DNA of 64,000 nt from NCBI RefSeq assembly GCF_001883705.2, contig NZ_MDEQ02000032.1, forward strand, positions 1 to 64,000, read 5' to 3'. Position 1 is the first letter of the stretch. Each line of letters opens with the position of its first letter. Shown here in pieces: positions 26,940 through 35,354 of the stretch. Made by a program: the position numbers and the translations under genes. Below the pieces are notes generated by a model. The model made no database searches, was not told where the DNA came from, and saw nothing but the letters and a program-made list of their open reading frames with translations. This stretch comes from Burkholderia catarinensis. Its GTDB lineage: Bacteria > Pseudomonadota > Gammaproteobacteria > Burkholderiales > Burkholderiaceae.

Positions 26940-28190
26940 TCAGCCGAACAATCGCTGCGCGTGAATGCCGAGCCCCGTCGCGACACTTGCGAGGCGGTCG
27001 CCGAACACCGGCTGCGCATCCGGGAACGCACCCGCAAGCGCGTCCGACAGGAACGCGAGCCCCGTCGAGCCGCCGGTGAAATACAGCGCGCCGACATCGC
27101 GCGGCGCGATGCCCGCGAGCCGCACCGTCTCGCGCGCGGCGTCGACGATGCGCGCGGTGTCGTCACGACTCGCATCGACGAGGCGGTCGGCATCGAACGC
27201 GATCAGCAGATCTTCTTCCACGTCGTTCAGGTCGATCATCGTCTCCCCACCCGCCGCGACACCGATCTTCGCTTCTTCCGCGCGCGCCATCAGCGCATGC
27301 CCGAGCCGCTGCTCGACCACGCTCGTGAGCCGGTCGTACTGCCGCGCCTCCTGGTACAGGTGCTTCATCAGCTTCAGCTCGCCGAGCCGCTTCGGCGTGT
27401 AGACCGTGTTGATCAGGTGCCAGGTGGCGAGATCGAAGTAGATCTTGTTCGGCAGTTCGCGCCCTTCCGGGTCGAGCGAACGGTAGCCGAATGCGGGCAG
27501 GATCGCCGCCAGCTCGACACGCCGGTCGTAGTCGGTGCCCGCGACGTGCACGCCGTGGTGCGCCAGCACGTCGTCCTTGCGTTCGAGCCGCGCCATCCGT
27601 TCAGGCCCGACGCGTACCAGCGAGAAGTCGGACGTGCCGCCGCCGATGTCGGCGACGAGCACGAGGCGCTCGGCCTGCTGGCGCGATTCGTAGTCGAACG
27701 CGGCCGCGATCGGTTCGTACTGGAATTGAACGTCCGCGAAGCCGACCGATTGCGCGGCTGCTTCGAGCTGATCCTGCGCGAGGCGGTCGGCGCGCGGATC
27801 GTCGTCGACGAAGAACACGGGCCGGCCGAGCACCGCGCGGCCGATCGGCGCACCCGCGCGGGCTTCGGCCTTGCGCTTCAGGTGCGTCAGGAAGCGCGCG
27901 ATGATTTCGGTGTACGCGATCGCGCTGCCGTCGCCGAGGTCGGTCGTCGTTTCCGCGAGCGGCGAGCCGAGGATGCTCTTCATCGAGCGCATCAGCCGGC
28001 CGTCGAAACCGTCGATATAGGATGCCAGCGCCGCACGGCCGTATTCGACCGTCGCTTCGTCGTTGTTGAAGAAGATCGCGGTGGGCAGCGTCAGGTGGTC
28101 GCCCTCGACGGGCGCGAGGCGCATGCCGCCGCCGTCGGGCAGCGCCACGGCGGAATTGGACGTGCCGAAATCGATCGCGCAGTAAGTCAT
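26940..28190 (-). CDS. yegD: Hsp70-family protein YegD
   Basis: 416 residues: an actin/Hsp70 ATPase domain with no substrate-binding domain, as in YegD. Phosphate-1 motif DFGTSNSAVALP is near the start, phosphate-2 LVLVADIGGGTSDFSLV is at about 180-195, and the adenosine motif ALYFTGGSTGLAFL is near the C-terminus. The family is a putative chaperone without a defined client. It is leftward, convergent with cspA. The 187 bp upstream separate it from the nitroreductase gene and hold no recognisable feature beyond a likely promoter. Confidence 0.88.
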   Translation of the reverse strand: MTYCAIDFGTSNSAVALPDGGGMRLAPVEGDHLTLPTAIFFNNDEATVEYGRAALASYIDGFDGRLMRSMKSILGSPLAETTTDLGDGSAIAYTEIIARFLTHLKRKAEARAGAPIGRAVLGRPVFFVDDDPRADRLAQDQLEAAAQSVGFADVQFQYEPIAAAFDYESRQQAERLVLVADIGGGTSDFSLVRVGPERMARLERKDDVLAHHGVHVAGTDYDRRVELAAILPAFGYRSLDPEGRELPNKIYFDLATWHLINTVYTPKRLGELKLMKHLYQEARQYDRLTSVVEQRLGHALMARAEEAKIGVAAGGETMIDLNDVEEDLLIAFDADRLVDASRDDTARIVDAARETVRLAGIAPRDVGALYFTGGSTGLAFLSDALAGAFPDAQPVFGDRLASVATGLGIHAQRLFG

Positions 28191-28377
28191 GGGAAAGTGC
28201 CGCGGCGGGGCCGGCGCGAAAACGGAAAGGACGGGCTTTTTAACATGAAGCCCGCGGGATCACAACCGGGGCCGGCCACCAGGGGCGCGCAACGGGCCTC
28301 GGTGGCGACGGCGCGCGCCTGGCGCGCCGTGGACGCGCGCGGACGGGTTGCAAGACGCAGCCCGCCCGCTTGCGGGG

Positions 28378-28983
28378 TCAGGCTGCCGCGTCGAAACCCT
28401 TCTTCCACGCGCCCGCATACACGACCTCGCCGATCGCATGGCGCGTGCGCGGCGCCTTCTCGCGATCTCGCAGCACGGGATCGAGCTTGTCGACGTTGCC
28501 GTAATGGCCGATCGAGATGATCGCCGGAATCGCGACGTCGGCCGGAATCGCGAACGCGTCGCGGAACGCCTTCGCGTCGAAACCGCTCATCTGGTGCGCG
28601 GCGAGGCCCAGCGCGTGCGCCTGCAGCACCAGCGACATCGCAGCCGCGCCCGCGTCGTACAGCGCGGTCGGCGCCGGCTCGCCCTTCGGCGTGAGCGTAT
28701 GCGCGGTCACCGCGATCAGCACCGGCGCCGGCGCATTCCAGCCCTGGTTGAACGGCACCAGCGTCGCGAACGCGCGCTTGAATGCCTCTTCGTCCCGCGT
28801 GCGATCGAATACGACGAAGCGCCACGGCTGCGCGTTGTACGCGGACGGCGCCCAGCGCGCGGCTTCGAGCAGCGCGTGCAGATCGCCGGCGCTGACGGGC
28901 TCATCCGAATACGCGCGCGGGCTCCAGCGGCCCGCGATCAGATCGTGAATCGAAACAGTGGTGGGAGCAGGTTTGACGGACAT
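28378..28983 (-). CDS. Nitroreductase-family FMN oxidoreductase
   Basis: 201 residues from the ATG at 28983, which has GAGGAA upstream; earlier in-frame ATGs lack one. The family reduces nitro compounds, quinones or similar substrates with NAD(P)H. Signatures are the FMN-binding start RWSPRAYSDEPV (about 19-30), WAPSAYNAQPWRFVVF, and ISIGHYG with the C-terminal dimer segment. It is cytosolic. The physiological substrate is unknown. It lies 132 bp downstream of the leftward MFS gene. Confidence 0.88.
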   Translation of the reverse strand: MSVKPAPTTVSIHDLIAGRWSPRAYSDEPVSAGDLHALLEAARWAPSAYNAQPWRFVVFDRTRDEEAFKRAFATLVPFNQGWNAPAPVLIAVTAHTLTPKGEPAPTALYDAGAAAMSLVLQAHALGLAAHQMSGFDAKAFRDAFAIPADVAIPAIISIGHYGNVDKLDPVLRDREKAPRTRHAIGEVVYAGAWKKGFDAAA

Positions 28984-29115
28984 GCGGTTCCTCGCTGGCA
29001 TCGATGAAAGGGCGCGAACGCCCGGCGAACCGCAAGCATACCCGCTTGAGCGGTTGCGCGCCCGATCCTCCCGCGCTATGCAAATCACCGCGCCTGCATT
29101 GGCCGGCCGCCGCGG

Positions 29116-30405
29116 TCAGGCCGCCTGCGCGGCCGCGCGCGACGGGCCGCGGTTGATCCGCAGCACGATCAGCGCGCCGACGATGCACAGCCCGCCCGAG
29201 ATCATCGACGCGATCGTGTAGGTACCGAGGCTTGCGCGCAGCAGCCCCGCGCCGAGCGCCGCGAACGCGGCGCCGAGCTGGTGGCCGGCGACGATCCAGC
29301 CGAACACGACCGGCGCGGCGGCCTTGCCGAACACGTCGGTCGCGAGCCGCACGGTCGGCGGCACGGTCGCGATCCAGTCGAGCCCGTAGAACATCGCGAA
29401 CAGCGGCAGCCCGAAGAAATCGATCCCGAACGCGTGCGGCAGGTAGATCAGCGACAGCCCGCGCAGCCCGTAATACCAGAACAGCAGCACGCGGTTGTCG
29501 TAACGGTCGGACAGCCAGCCCGACAGCGTCGTGCCGAACAGGTCGAACACGCCCATCGCCGCGAGCAGCGACGCGCCCTGCACTTCGCTCATCCCGTAGT
29601 CGCTGCACATCGCGATCAGGTGCGTGCCGACATAGCCGTTGGTACTCGCGCCGCAGATGAAGAAGCTGAAGAACAGCAGCCAGAAGTCGCGCGAACGGCT
29701 GGCCATCAGCAGCGTGCGAAATGCGACCGCGAGCGGGTTCTCCTTCGACGCGTCGGGCGCGGGCGGCGCGTCGGCCGGCTCGCCGTACGGGCGCAGCTGC
29801 ACGTCGGCCGGCCGCTCGGGCAGCAGGAACGCAACGAGCGGAATCACGATCGCGGCCGCCACCGCGACGACCAGCACGACCGGCCGCCAGCCATGGCGCT
29901 GCGCGATCGCGGCGAGCATCGGCAGGAACACGAGCTGGCCGGTGGCCGTGCTCGCGGTCAGGAGGCCCATCACGAGGCCGCGCCGCGCATGGAACCAGCG
30001 CGTGACGAAGGTCGCGGACAGCGTCAGCGCGACGACGCCCGTCGAGCAGCCGACCATCAGGCCCCAGATCAAGACCATCTGCCAGCTCTGCGTCATCATC
30101 GACGACAACGCGACGCCCGCGCTCATCGTCACGAGCGCGGTGAGGATCGTCGGGCGCAGCCCGAAGCGCTGCATCGCGGCGGCCGCGAACGGGCCGGTCA
30201 GTCCGTACAGCGCGATGTTCACCGAGATCGCCAGCGAAATCGCCGCGCGGCTCCAGCCGAGTTCGCGTTCGAGCGGCACCATCAGCACGCTCGGCGTCGC
30301 GCGCGTGCCCGCCGCCGCCAGCAGGATCAGGAATACCACCGCCGCCGCGAGCCATCCGTAGTGGAAGCGCCCGCCGATTCGTGTCACTGCCCAGTTCATC
30401 TTCAT
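29116..30405 (-). CDS. MFS transporter controlled by a divergent TetR regulator
   Basis: 429 residues from the ATG at 30405 (GGAGA site upstream). Twelve hydrophobic helices are visible, with a hydrophilic central loop at about 200-225 and a second-half loop GWLSDRYDNR. The N-terminal FHYGWLAAAVVFLILLAAAGTRATPSVLMVPLERELGW is of the MFS type seen in organic-acid and drug carriers. It is divergent from the TetR gene at 30623 across a promoter with two matching operators, so it is very likely the regulator's main target. Export of a toxic small molecule is a reasonable guess. Confidence 0.86.
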   Translation of the reverse strand: MKMNWAVTRIGGRFHYGWLAAAVVFLILLAAAGTRATPSVLMVPLERELGWSRAAISLAISVNIALYGLTGPFAAAAMQRFGLRPTILTALVTMSAGVALSSMMTQSWQMVLIWGLMVGCSTGVVALTLSATFVTRWFHARRGLVMGLLTASTATGQLVFLPMLAAIAQRHGWRPVVLVVAVAAAIVIPLVAFLLPERPADVQLRPYGEPADAPPAPDASKENPLAVAFRTLLMASRSRDFWLLFFSFFICGASTNGYVGTHLIAMCSDYGMSEVQGASLLAAMGVFDLFGTTLSGWLSDRYDNRVLLFWYYGLRGLSLIYLPHAFGIDFFGLPLFAMFYGLDWIATVPPTVRLATDVFGKAAAPVVFGWIVAGHQLGAAFAALGAGLLRASLGTYTIASMISGGLCIVGALIVLRINRGPSRAAAQAA

Positions 30406-30537
30406 GTTCTCCAGTTGGCGGCTCCGGCGCCATCGCACCAGCCCCGCCCCACCCAGCCAGGCCACCTCCGCCGCACACGACTGCATCGGCTGACCCGGGC
30501 CGACGCTTGGCATTTGTCTGTCGATCCGACCGGCATT

Positions 30538-30553
30538 GTTACCGACCGGTCAC
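30538..30553. promoter_or_regulatory. TetR operator 1 (candidate)
   Basis: GTTACCGACCGGTCAC has the form GTTACC-N4-GGTCAC. It differs at one position from the perfect dyad GTTACC-N4-GGTAAC found 34 bases downstream. It lies between the divergent MFS and TetR genes. Confidence 0.7.
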
Positions 30554-30571
30554 AAGTGTGTTGCGATCGTA

Positions 30572-30587
30572 GTTACCAGTCGGTAAC
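30572..30587. promoter_or_regulatory. TetR operator 2 (candidate)
   Basis: GTTACCAGTCGGTAAC is a perfect 6-4-6 dyad. It is centred 34 bases from operator 1 (just over three helical turns, so roughly the same face) and 35 bp upstream of the TetR ATG. Repeated dyads of this size in a divergent TetR promoter are the usual autoregulatory sites. Confidence 0.75.
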
Positions 30588-30622
30588 ATGTCAAGCAATT
30601 CAACACGTAGTCGAGGGTCATC

Positions 30623-31243
30623 ATGTCGGGCAGCGAGATCGCCAAACCGCTGGCGCGTCGCACGCGCCGGCCGATCGACGGCGCCACCGCGCAGGAGCAC
30701 CTGCTGCGTGCCGCCGAGGAGCTGTTTTACAAGGAAGGGGTTCGCACCGTCGGCGTTGACGCGGTCGTGGAGCGCGCGGGCGTCAACAAGATGAGCCTGT
30801 ATCGCCAGTTCTCGTCGAAGGACGAGCTGATCCTCGCGTATCTGGAGCGGATGGACGCGTGTTTCTTCGAGCGTCTCGACACGAGCGCCGCCAAGCATCC
30901 GGGCCAGCCGAAGGCGCAACTGATCCAGTACTTCGTCGATCTTGCCGAGCGCGCGACACAGAAGGACTATCGCGGCTGCCCGTTCGTCAACGTCGCCGCC
31001 GAATTCCCGGATGCGTCGCACCCGGCGCGCGAGCGCGTCGCGCAGAACAAGGAACAGCTGATGAAGCGGCTCGTCGCGCTGTGCGAAGGCGCCGGCGCGC
31101 GCCAGCCGCAGGCGCTCGCCGATGCGCTCGCGCTGATAGTCGAAGGCATCTACGCGGCGAGCCAGACCTATCGGCACGGCGAAACGCCGATCGGCACCGC
31201 GCCCGCGCTCGTCACGCAGTTGATCGAAGCCGCATGCGCATGA
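30623..31243 (+). CDS. TetR/AcrR-family transcriptional repressor
   Basis: 206 residues. The N-terminal helix-turn-helix covers about 24-70 (HLLRAAEELFYKEGVRTVGVDAVVERAGVNKMSLYRQFSSKDELILAYLE). The helical ligand domain follows, with DYRGCPFVNVAAEFPD at about 114-129, a segment typical of one large TetR branch in proteobacteria. It probably represses itself and the divergent MFS gene through the two dyads at 30538-30587. The ligand is unknown. DUF1415 follows 76 bp downstream. Confidence 0.92.
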   Translation: MSGSEIAKPLARRTRRPIDGATAQEHLLRAAEELFYKEGVRTVGVDAVVERAGVNKMSLYRQFSSKDELILAYLERMDACFFERLDTSAAKHPGQPKAQLIQYFVDLAERATQKDYRGCPFVNVAAEFPDASHPARERVAQNKEQLMKRLVALCEGAGARQPQALADALALIVEGIYAASQTYRHGETPIGTAPALVTQLIEAACA

Positions 31244-31319
31244 CGGATCGTGCACGCCCGAACCCGGCGTGCCCGCTACAATGCGGCCCTCGCCGCTCTT
31301 CCGCCCGACTGGTTTCACG

Positions 31320-31892
31320 ATGACCGACACCCGCCCCGAATCGCACGACGACATCCTCGCCGCCACGCGGCACTGGCTCGCGCGCGCGGTGATCGGGCTC
31401 AATCTGTGCCCGTTCGCGAAAAGCGTCTATGTGAAGGAACAGGTGCGCTACGCGATCAGCGAAGCGACGACACTGGAAGACGCGCTCGCCGAACTCGAGA
31501 CCGAGTTGCGCGCGCTCGACGCGGCGGACCCGCAGCAGGTCGATACGACGCTCGTGATCTTCCCGCATGCGTTCGCCGATTTCGTCGATTACAACGATGC
31601 GCTGTTCTTTGCCGACCGGCTCGTGCAGCAGTTGCGGCTCGACGGCGTGCTGCAGATCGCCAGCTTCCATCCGCAGTACCGGTTCGAAGGCAGCGAACCC
31701 GACGACATCGAGAACTACACGAACCGCGCGCCGTATCCGATCCTGCACCTGCTGCGCGAGGACAGCATCGCGCGCGCGGTCGACGCGTTCCCGGACGCGT
31801 CCGCGATCTACGAAAGGAATCAGGAAACGTTGCGCCGCCTCGGCCACGACGGCTGGCGCGAATGGATGCGCCGGCCGGGCGACGACGTCTGA
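31320..31892 (+). CDS. DUF1415 family protein
   Basis: 190 residues from the ATG at 31320. The DUF1415 signature is clear: HWLARAVIGLNLCPFAKSVYVKEQVRY near the N-terminus, TTLVIFPHAFADFVDYNDAL in the middle, and ASFHPQYRFEGSEPDDIENYTNRAPYPILHLLREDSI. The single Cys in LNLCPFAK is conserved in the family. Function is unknown; it is a soluble cytosolic protein found widely in proteobacteria. A TACAAT at 31277-31282 may be its -10 element. Confidence 0.9.
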   Translation: MTDTRPESHDDILAATRHWLARAVIGLNLCPFAKSVYVKEQVRYAISEATTLEDALAELETELRALDAADPQQVDTTLVIFPHAFADFVDYNDALFFADRLVQQLRLDGVLQIASFHPQYRFEGSEPDDIENYTNRAPYPILHLLREDSIARAVDAFPDASAIYERNQETLRRLGHDGWREWMRRPGDDV

Positions 31893-31938
31893 CGCGCCGG
31901 GCGGCGCGTCGCCGGCTGCGCGGCCAGGTCCGCGCGCG

Positions 31939-32829
31939 TCAGCCTTCGGCCGGCTCGACGGCGTCGCCGCCTGCCGCCGCGGCCTCCGCCACGAAGAAGC
32001 GCTCGTTCAGCTCGGCGAGCCCGAACATGCCGAGAATCTCGTTCAGCCGCTCGCCGGGCCGCCGGCGCGGCAGGTTCTTGTACTGCGCGATGATCAGCTC
32101 GTTCTTCATCGAATGCTCCCAGCCGACCAGCTCGGTCACGCTGACCTGGTAGCCGTGCGCCTCGAGCTGCAGGCAGCGCAGCACGTTGGTGATCTGGCTG
32201 CCGAATTCGCGCGTATGCAGCGGATGCCGCCATACCTCGGTCAGCGCGTTCGCGAGCGACTTGCCCTTGTTCCTGCGCAACACGCCCGCGACTTCCGCCT
32301 GGCAGCACGGCACGAGCACGATGTGCTGCGCACGCTTCGCGAGCGCGAAGCGGATCGCGTCGTCGGTCGCCGTGTCGCACGCGTGCAGCGCGGTGACGAC
32401 GTCGACCGTCTCGGGCAGCTGCGGCGACGTGATCGAATCGGCGACCGACAGGTTCAGGAACGACATGCCGCCGAACCCGAGCCGCGCGGCAAGCTCGGCC
32501 GAGCGCGTGACGAGCTCCTCGCGGGTCTCGATCCCGTACACGTGCGACGCGAACGCCGGCGTGCCGTGCCCCGGCTGCTGCTTGAAGAACAGGTCGTACA
32601 GGATGAAGCCGAGATACGACTTGCCGGCGCCGTGATCGACGAGCGTCACGCTGCCCTTGTCGGCCTGCACGCCGGCGAGCAGCGGCTCGATGAACTGGAC
32701 CAGGTGATAGACCTGCTTCAGCTTGCGGCGGCTGTCCTGGTTCAGCTTCCCGTCGCGGGTGAGGATGTGCAGTTCCTTCAGCAGCTCGACGGACTGCTCC
32801 GGGCGGATTTCGTGGGTCTTGTTCGACAT
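31939..32829 (-). CDS. SAM-dependent methyltransferase (Methyltransf_32-like)
   Basis: 296 residues from the ATG at 32829 (MSNKTHEIRPEQ); an earlier ATG at 32850 is possible. The SAM-binding motif I reads LVDHGAGKSYLGFIL (about 63-77), motif II is YGIETREELV, and VTALHACDTATDDAI with VLVPCCQ forms the region typical of the METTL25/Methyltransf_32 group. The substrate is unknown and could be RNA or protein. It is convergent with DUF1415 and follows another methyltransferase gene by 89 bp; both are leftward. Confidence 0.82.
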   Translation of the reverse strand: MSNKTHEIRPEQSVELLKELHILTRDGKLNQDSRRKLKQVYHLVQFIEPLLAGVQADKGSVTLVDHGAGKSYLGFILYDLFFKQQPGHGTPAFASHVYGIETREELVTRSAELAARLGFGGMSFLNLSVADSITSPQLPETVDVVTALHACDTATDDAIRFALAKRAQHIVLVPCCQAEVAGVLRRNKGKSLANALTEVWRHPLHTREFGSQITNVLRCLQLEAHGYQVSVTELVGWEHSMKNELIIAQYKNLPRRRPGERLNEILGMFGLAELNERFFVAEAAAAGGDAVEPAEG

Positions 32830-32918
32830 CTTGAAGCGGCGCCGGGCCACGGTCGGTCGACCACGGCCCGGCGGCGGGAATTCGTGAGGAATGGCGACAG
32901 TTTACCGAAAATACGCGG

Positions 32919-34091
32919 TCACGCTCGTGCGCCGAGCCGCCAGAGCGACGTGACCTCGGCGCGGCGGGCCGCATGCAGCGGATCGTCGGCGTCGGCCGCC
33001 TTCGGGTGCGCGGGGCGGATATCGTCGCGGCCGAGCACGACGAGGCCCGCTTCGTCGATCCATTGCAGCAGCGTGTCGCGCGGCCGCAGGCCGAGATGCT
33101 CGGCGAAATCGGACAGGATCAGCCAGCCCTCGCCGCCCGGCTCGAGATGCGCGGCGAGCCCCGCGAGGAAGCCGCGCAGCATGCGGCTGTCGGGGTCGTA
33201 GACCGCGTATTCGATCGGCGCGCTCGGCCGGGCCGGCACCCACGGCGGGTTGCAGACCACGAGCGGCGCACGGCCGGCCGGAAACAGGTCGGCCTCGACG
33301 ACGTCGACCCGGTCCGCATGACCGAGCCGCGCGATGTTCTCCCGCGCGCACGCAAGCGCACGCGCATCCTGGTCGGTCGCGACGACGCGCTCGACGCCGC
33401 GCGACGCGAGCACGGCCGCCAGCACGCCGGTGCCGGTGCCGATGTCGAACGCGAGCGACGTCGCGGGCAACGGCGCGCGCGCGACGAGTTCGACGTATTC
33501 GCCGCGCACCGGCGAGAACACGCCGTAATGCGGGTGGATCGGCGCGCCGCCGAGCGCCGGGATCGGCACGCCCTTCTTGCGCCACTCGTGCGCGCCGACG
33601 AGGCCGAGCAGCTCGCGCAGCGACACGACCGACGGCGCGCCGCCGGGCCCGTAAGCCTCCTCGCACGCGGCGCGCACGTCGGGCGCGCGGCGCAGCGGGA
33701 TCGCGTAGTCGGCGTCGAGCGGGATCAGCAGCAGCCCGAGCGTGCGGGCGCGCTGCGACTGCGCGAGACGATGCAGGTTGAACGCGTCGACGCCGGCCGC
33801 GGCTTTCGCCTTCTTCGGCTTGCGCTCGACACGGCGCGCCATCGCCTGCACGAGCTGGCGCGCATTCTGGAAGTCGCCCTGCCAGACGAGCGCGGTGCCC
33901 TCGCACGCAAGACGGTAGGCCGCGTCGGCGGTGAGGCGGTCGTCGGCGGGCACCGCGCGCTTCGGTGGTTGCACGCCGGCTTCGGAGCGCCAGCGCACGG
34001 CATGATCGGCGCCGTCGGCGTCGGTCCAGTGGAAAACGGGGAAATCGGTCACGCGAACTCGGTTACGGTTGGCTTCAACGGGCGGCGGCAT
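32919..34091 (-). CDS. Class I SAM-dependent methyltransferase with N-terminal extension
   Basis: About 390 residues. The C-terminal half holds the Rossmann fold: motif I AFDIGTGTGVLAAVLA, the acidic VVATDQDARAL and the amide-methylase motif VCNPPW. This points to a nucleic-acid or glutamine N-methyltransferase of the RlmG/RsmC/PrmC kind. The first 180 residues are an unrecognised domain with a basic patch RKPKKAKAA. The start is uncertain: ATG at 34091 is used here, but ATG at 34136 and GTG at 34052 are open in frame, and none has a strong ribosome-binding site. Confidence 0.78.
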   Translation of the reverse strand: MPPPVEANRNRVRVTDFPVFHWTDADGADHAVRWRSEAGVQPPKRAVPADDRLTADAAYRLACEGTALVWQGDFQNARQLVQAMARRVERKPKKAKAAAGVDAFNLHRLAQSQRARTLGLLLIPLDADYAIPLRRAPDVRAACEEAYGPGGAPSVVSLRELLGLVGAHEWRKKGVPIPALGGAPIHPHYGVFSPVRGEYVELVARAPLPATSLAFDIGTGTGVLAAVLASRGVERVVATDQDARALACARENIARLGHADRVDVVEADLFPAGRAPLVVCNPPWVPARPSAPIEYAVYDPDSRMLRGFLAGLAAHLEPGGEGWLILSDFAEHLGLRPRDTLLQWIDEAGLVVLGRDDIRPAHPKAADADDPLHAARRAEVTSLWRLGARA

Positions 34092-34175
34092 CGCGCCGCG
34101 CGGCTCACACCATACCGCGCTTTGCCCGCACGGCAAAGCGCGGCCAGGCGCCGGGCGCCGCCGCGGGCGTGCCGC

Positions 34176-34670
34176 TCAGCCGCCCCATCCCGGCATCACC
34201 GGCATGCGCAGCGTGCCCGCGTCGTTGAAGTGCACGGTGCCGAGCACGCCGCCCGCGAGCCGGCCGCGCAGCGCATACGGCAGCTCGCCGTTCGCGGCCG
34301 CGCCGGGCAGGTTCCACGCCTGCCGCGCGGCAGCGAATGCCGACACGGAAACCGGCACGTCGAGCACGGCCTCGCCGAACCGCGGCACGGTGCCCGAACG
34401 ATCGCTGACGCCGCTCGCGAACGGCGTGCCGTTCAGGTCGAGCGCGACCGAGATGCCGTCGTATTCGATCGGCGCGTCGTTCGGGTTCTGCACGCGCAGC
34501 TTCAGGCTGAAACGCATCTCGAGGCCCTGCCCGACGAGCGGGTCGAGCCCCGCGACCGTCACGCGCACGGGATCGCGCGTCAGCCCCGCGCAACCGCCGA
34601 GCAGGAGCACGGCGGCGAACAGCAGCGGCACGGCGCGCAGCGGCGCGAAACGAAACAGGGCTCGTGGCAT
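34176..34670 (-). CDS. LEA type 2 family lipoprotein
   Basis: 164 residues from the ATG at 34670, which has a strong GAGGAGG site. The signal peptide ends in the lipobox LLLGGCAG (Cys near 26), so the protein is lipid-anchored, probably in the outer membrane facing the periplasm. The remainder is a single late-embryogenesis-abundant type 2 (WHy) domain: GLEMRFSLKLRVQNPNDAPIEYDGISVALDLNG, then GEAVLDVPVSVS. Bacterial members are linked to desiccation or envelope stress, but the function is unproven. The upstream methyltransferases do not obviously relate to it. Confidence 0.82.
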   Translation of the reverse strand: MPRALFRFAPLRAVPLLFAAVLLLGGCAGLTRDPVRVTVAGLDPLVGQGLEMRFSLKLRVQNPNDAPIEYDGISVALDLNGTPFASGVSDRSGTVPRFGEAVLDVPVSVSAFAAARQAWNLPGAAANGELPYALRGRLAGGVLGTVHFNDAGTLRMPVMPGWGG

Positions 34671-35354
34671 GGGGATGGCCTCCTCGCGGCAATCGGTGAG
34701 CGGGTCGTCGAGGCATTGTACCGAGCGTGTCCCGGTACGCCCGCCCCAGCACGCCCGCGCTGGTATGCCCGCGCCGGTACGCCGGATTTCGTAGTTTTCG
34801 CATCCGCGCAAGATCCTTAATACATTAAAACTACGAAATCGCCAGCTAAACGAAAGCGAATTAATGACTTTCAGCATTCAATGAAGCGCAAGAAAATCAA
34901 TAGCATCACGTTCTAAATTTTTCGTTTCCTTTACCTAAAACCATCAAGTATATTTACGCATCCTTCGAGCAAGCCGACAAACCTTGAAGCCGCATGACGG
35001 AGATTTTACGGAAAGGCGACACGCCTTCCCGCCATCCTGCGGCCTGGCCCGGCCAGCCCTGTAGGTCGTCGGTTCAAAGGGATTGCGCGCCCGCGCAGGG
35101 CGTGCGGCCCCGTGTCGTGCGCGCGAAATCAACTCAGTACAACACGCGCCCGGCCATTTTGAACCGGCCAGTTAACCGACATCCGGAAATCCAGAGGGGG
35201 CAGTAAACCATGATTACCTTCACGTAGTCGGCCACCGTCTTTTCGAATAATCCGTCATATGCATTTTCATCGCCGTTGATTAACGGCGAGGGGATTGCTA
35301 TTGCCGGCGTTTTCGCAGCACTGAACGATTCATTCAACAATCGAGGTTTCAGTC
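34671..35354. other. 684-bp intergenic region between divergent genes
   Basis: No gene is supported. The region holds the promoters of the LEA lipoprotein and the M1 peptidase, an AT-rich segment around 34800-34960 and the perfect inverted repeat at 34785-34840. A short frame at 34994-35206 has no recognisable product. The M1 peptidase ribosome-binding site is the GAGG at the right edge. Confidence 0.6.
34785..34840. repeat. 14-bp perfect inverted repeat with 28-base spacer
   Basis: GATTTCGTAGTTTT (34785-34798) and AAAACTACGAAATC (34827-34840) are exact reverse complements. The arms begin 115 bp upstream of the LEA lipoprotein start. There is no adjacent T tract specific to a terminator. It may be a pair of operator half-sites, an mRNA hairpin or the remains of a small mobile element. 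Confidence 0.6.

Noticed and set aside
35062..35085. A T-loop-like sequence (GGTTCAAA) suggesting a tRNA
   Set aside because: The flanking bases do not form the T stem, and no acceptor stem or anticodon arm can be found nearby.
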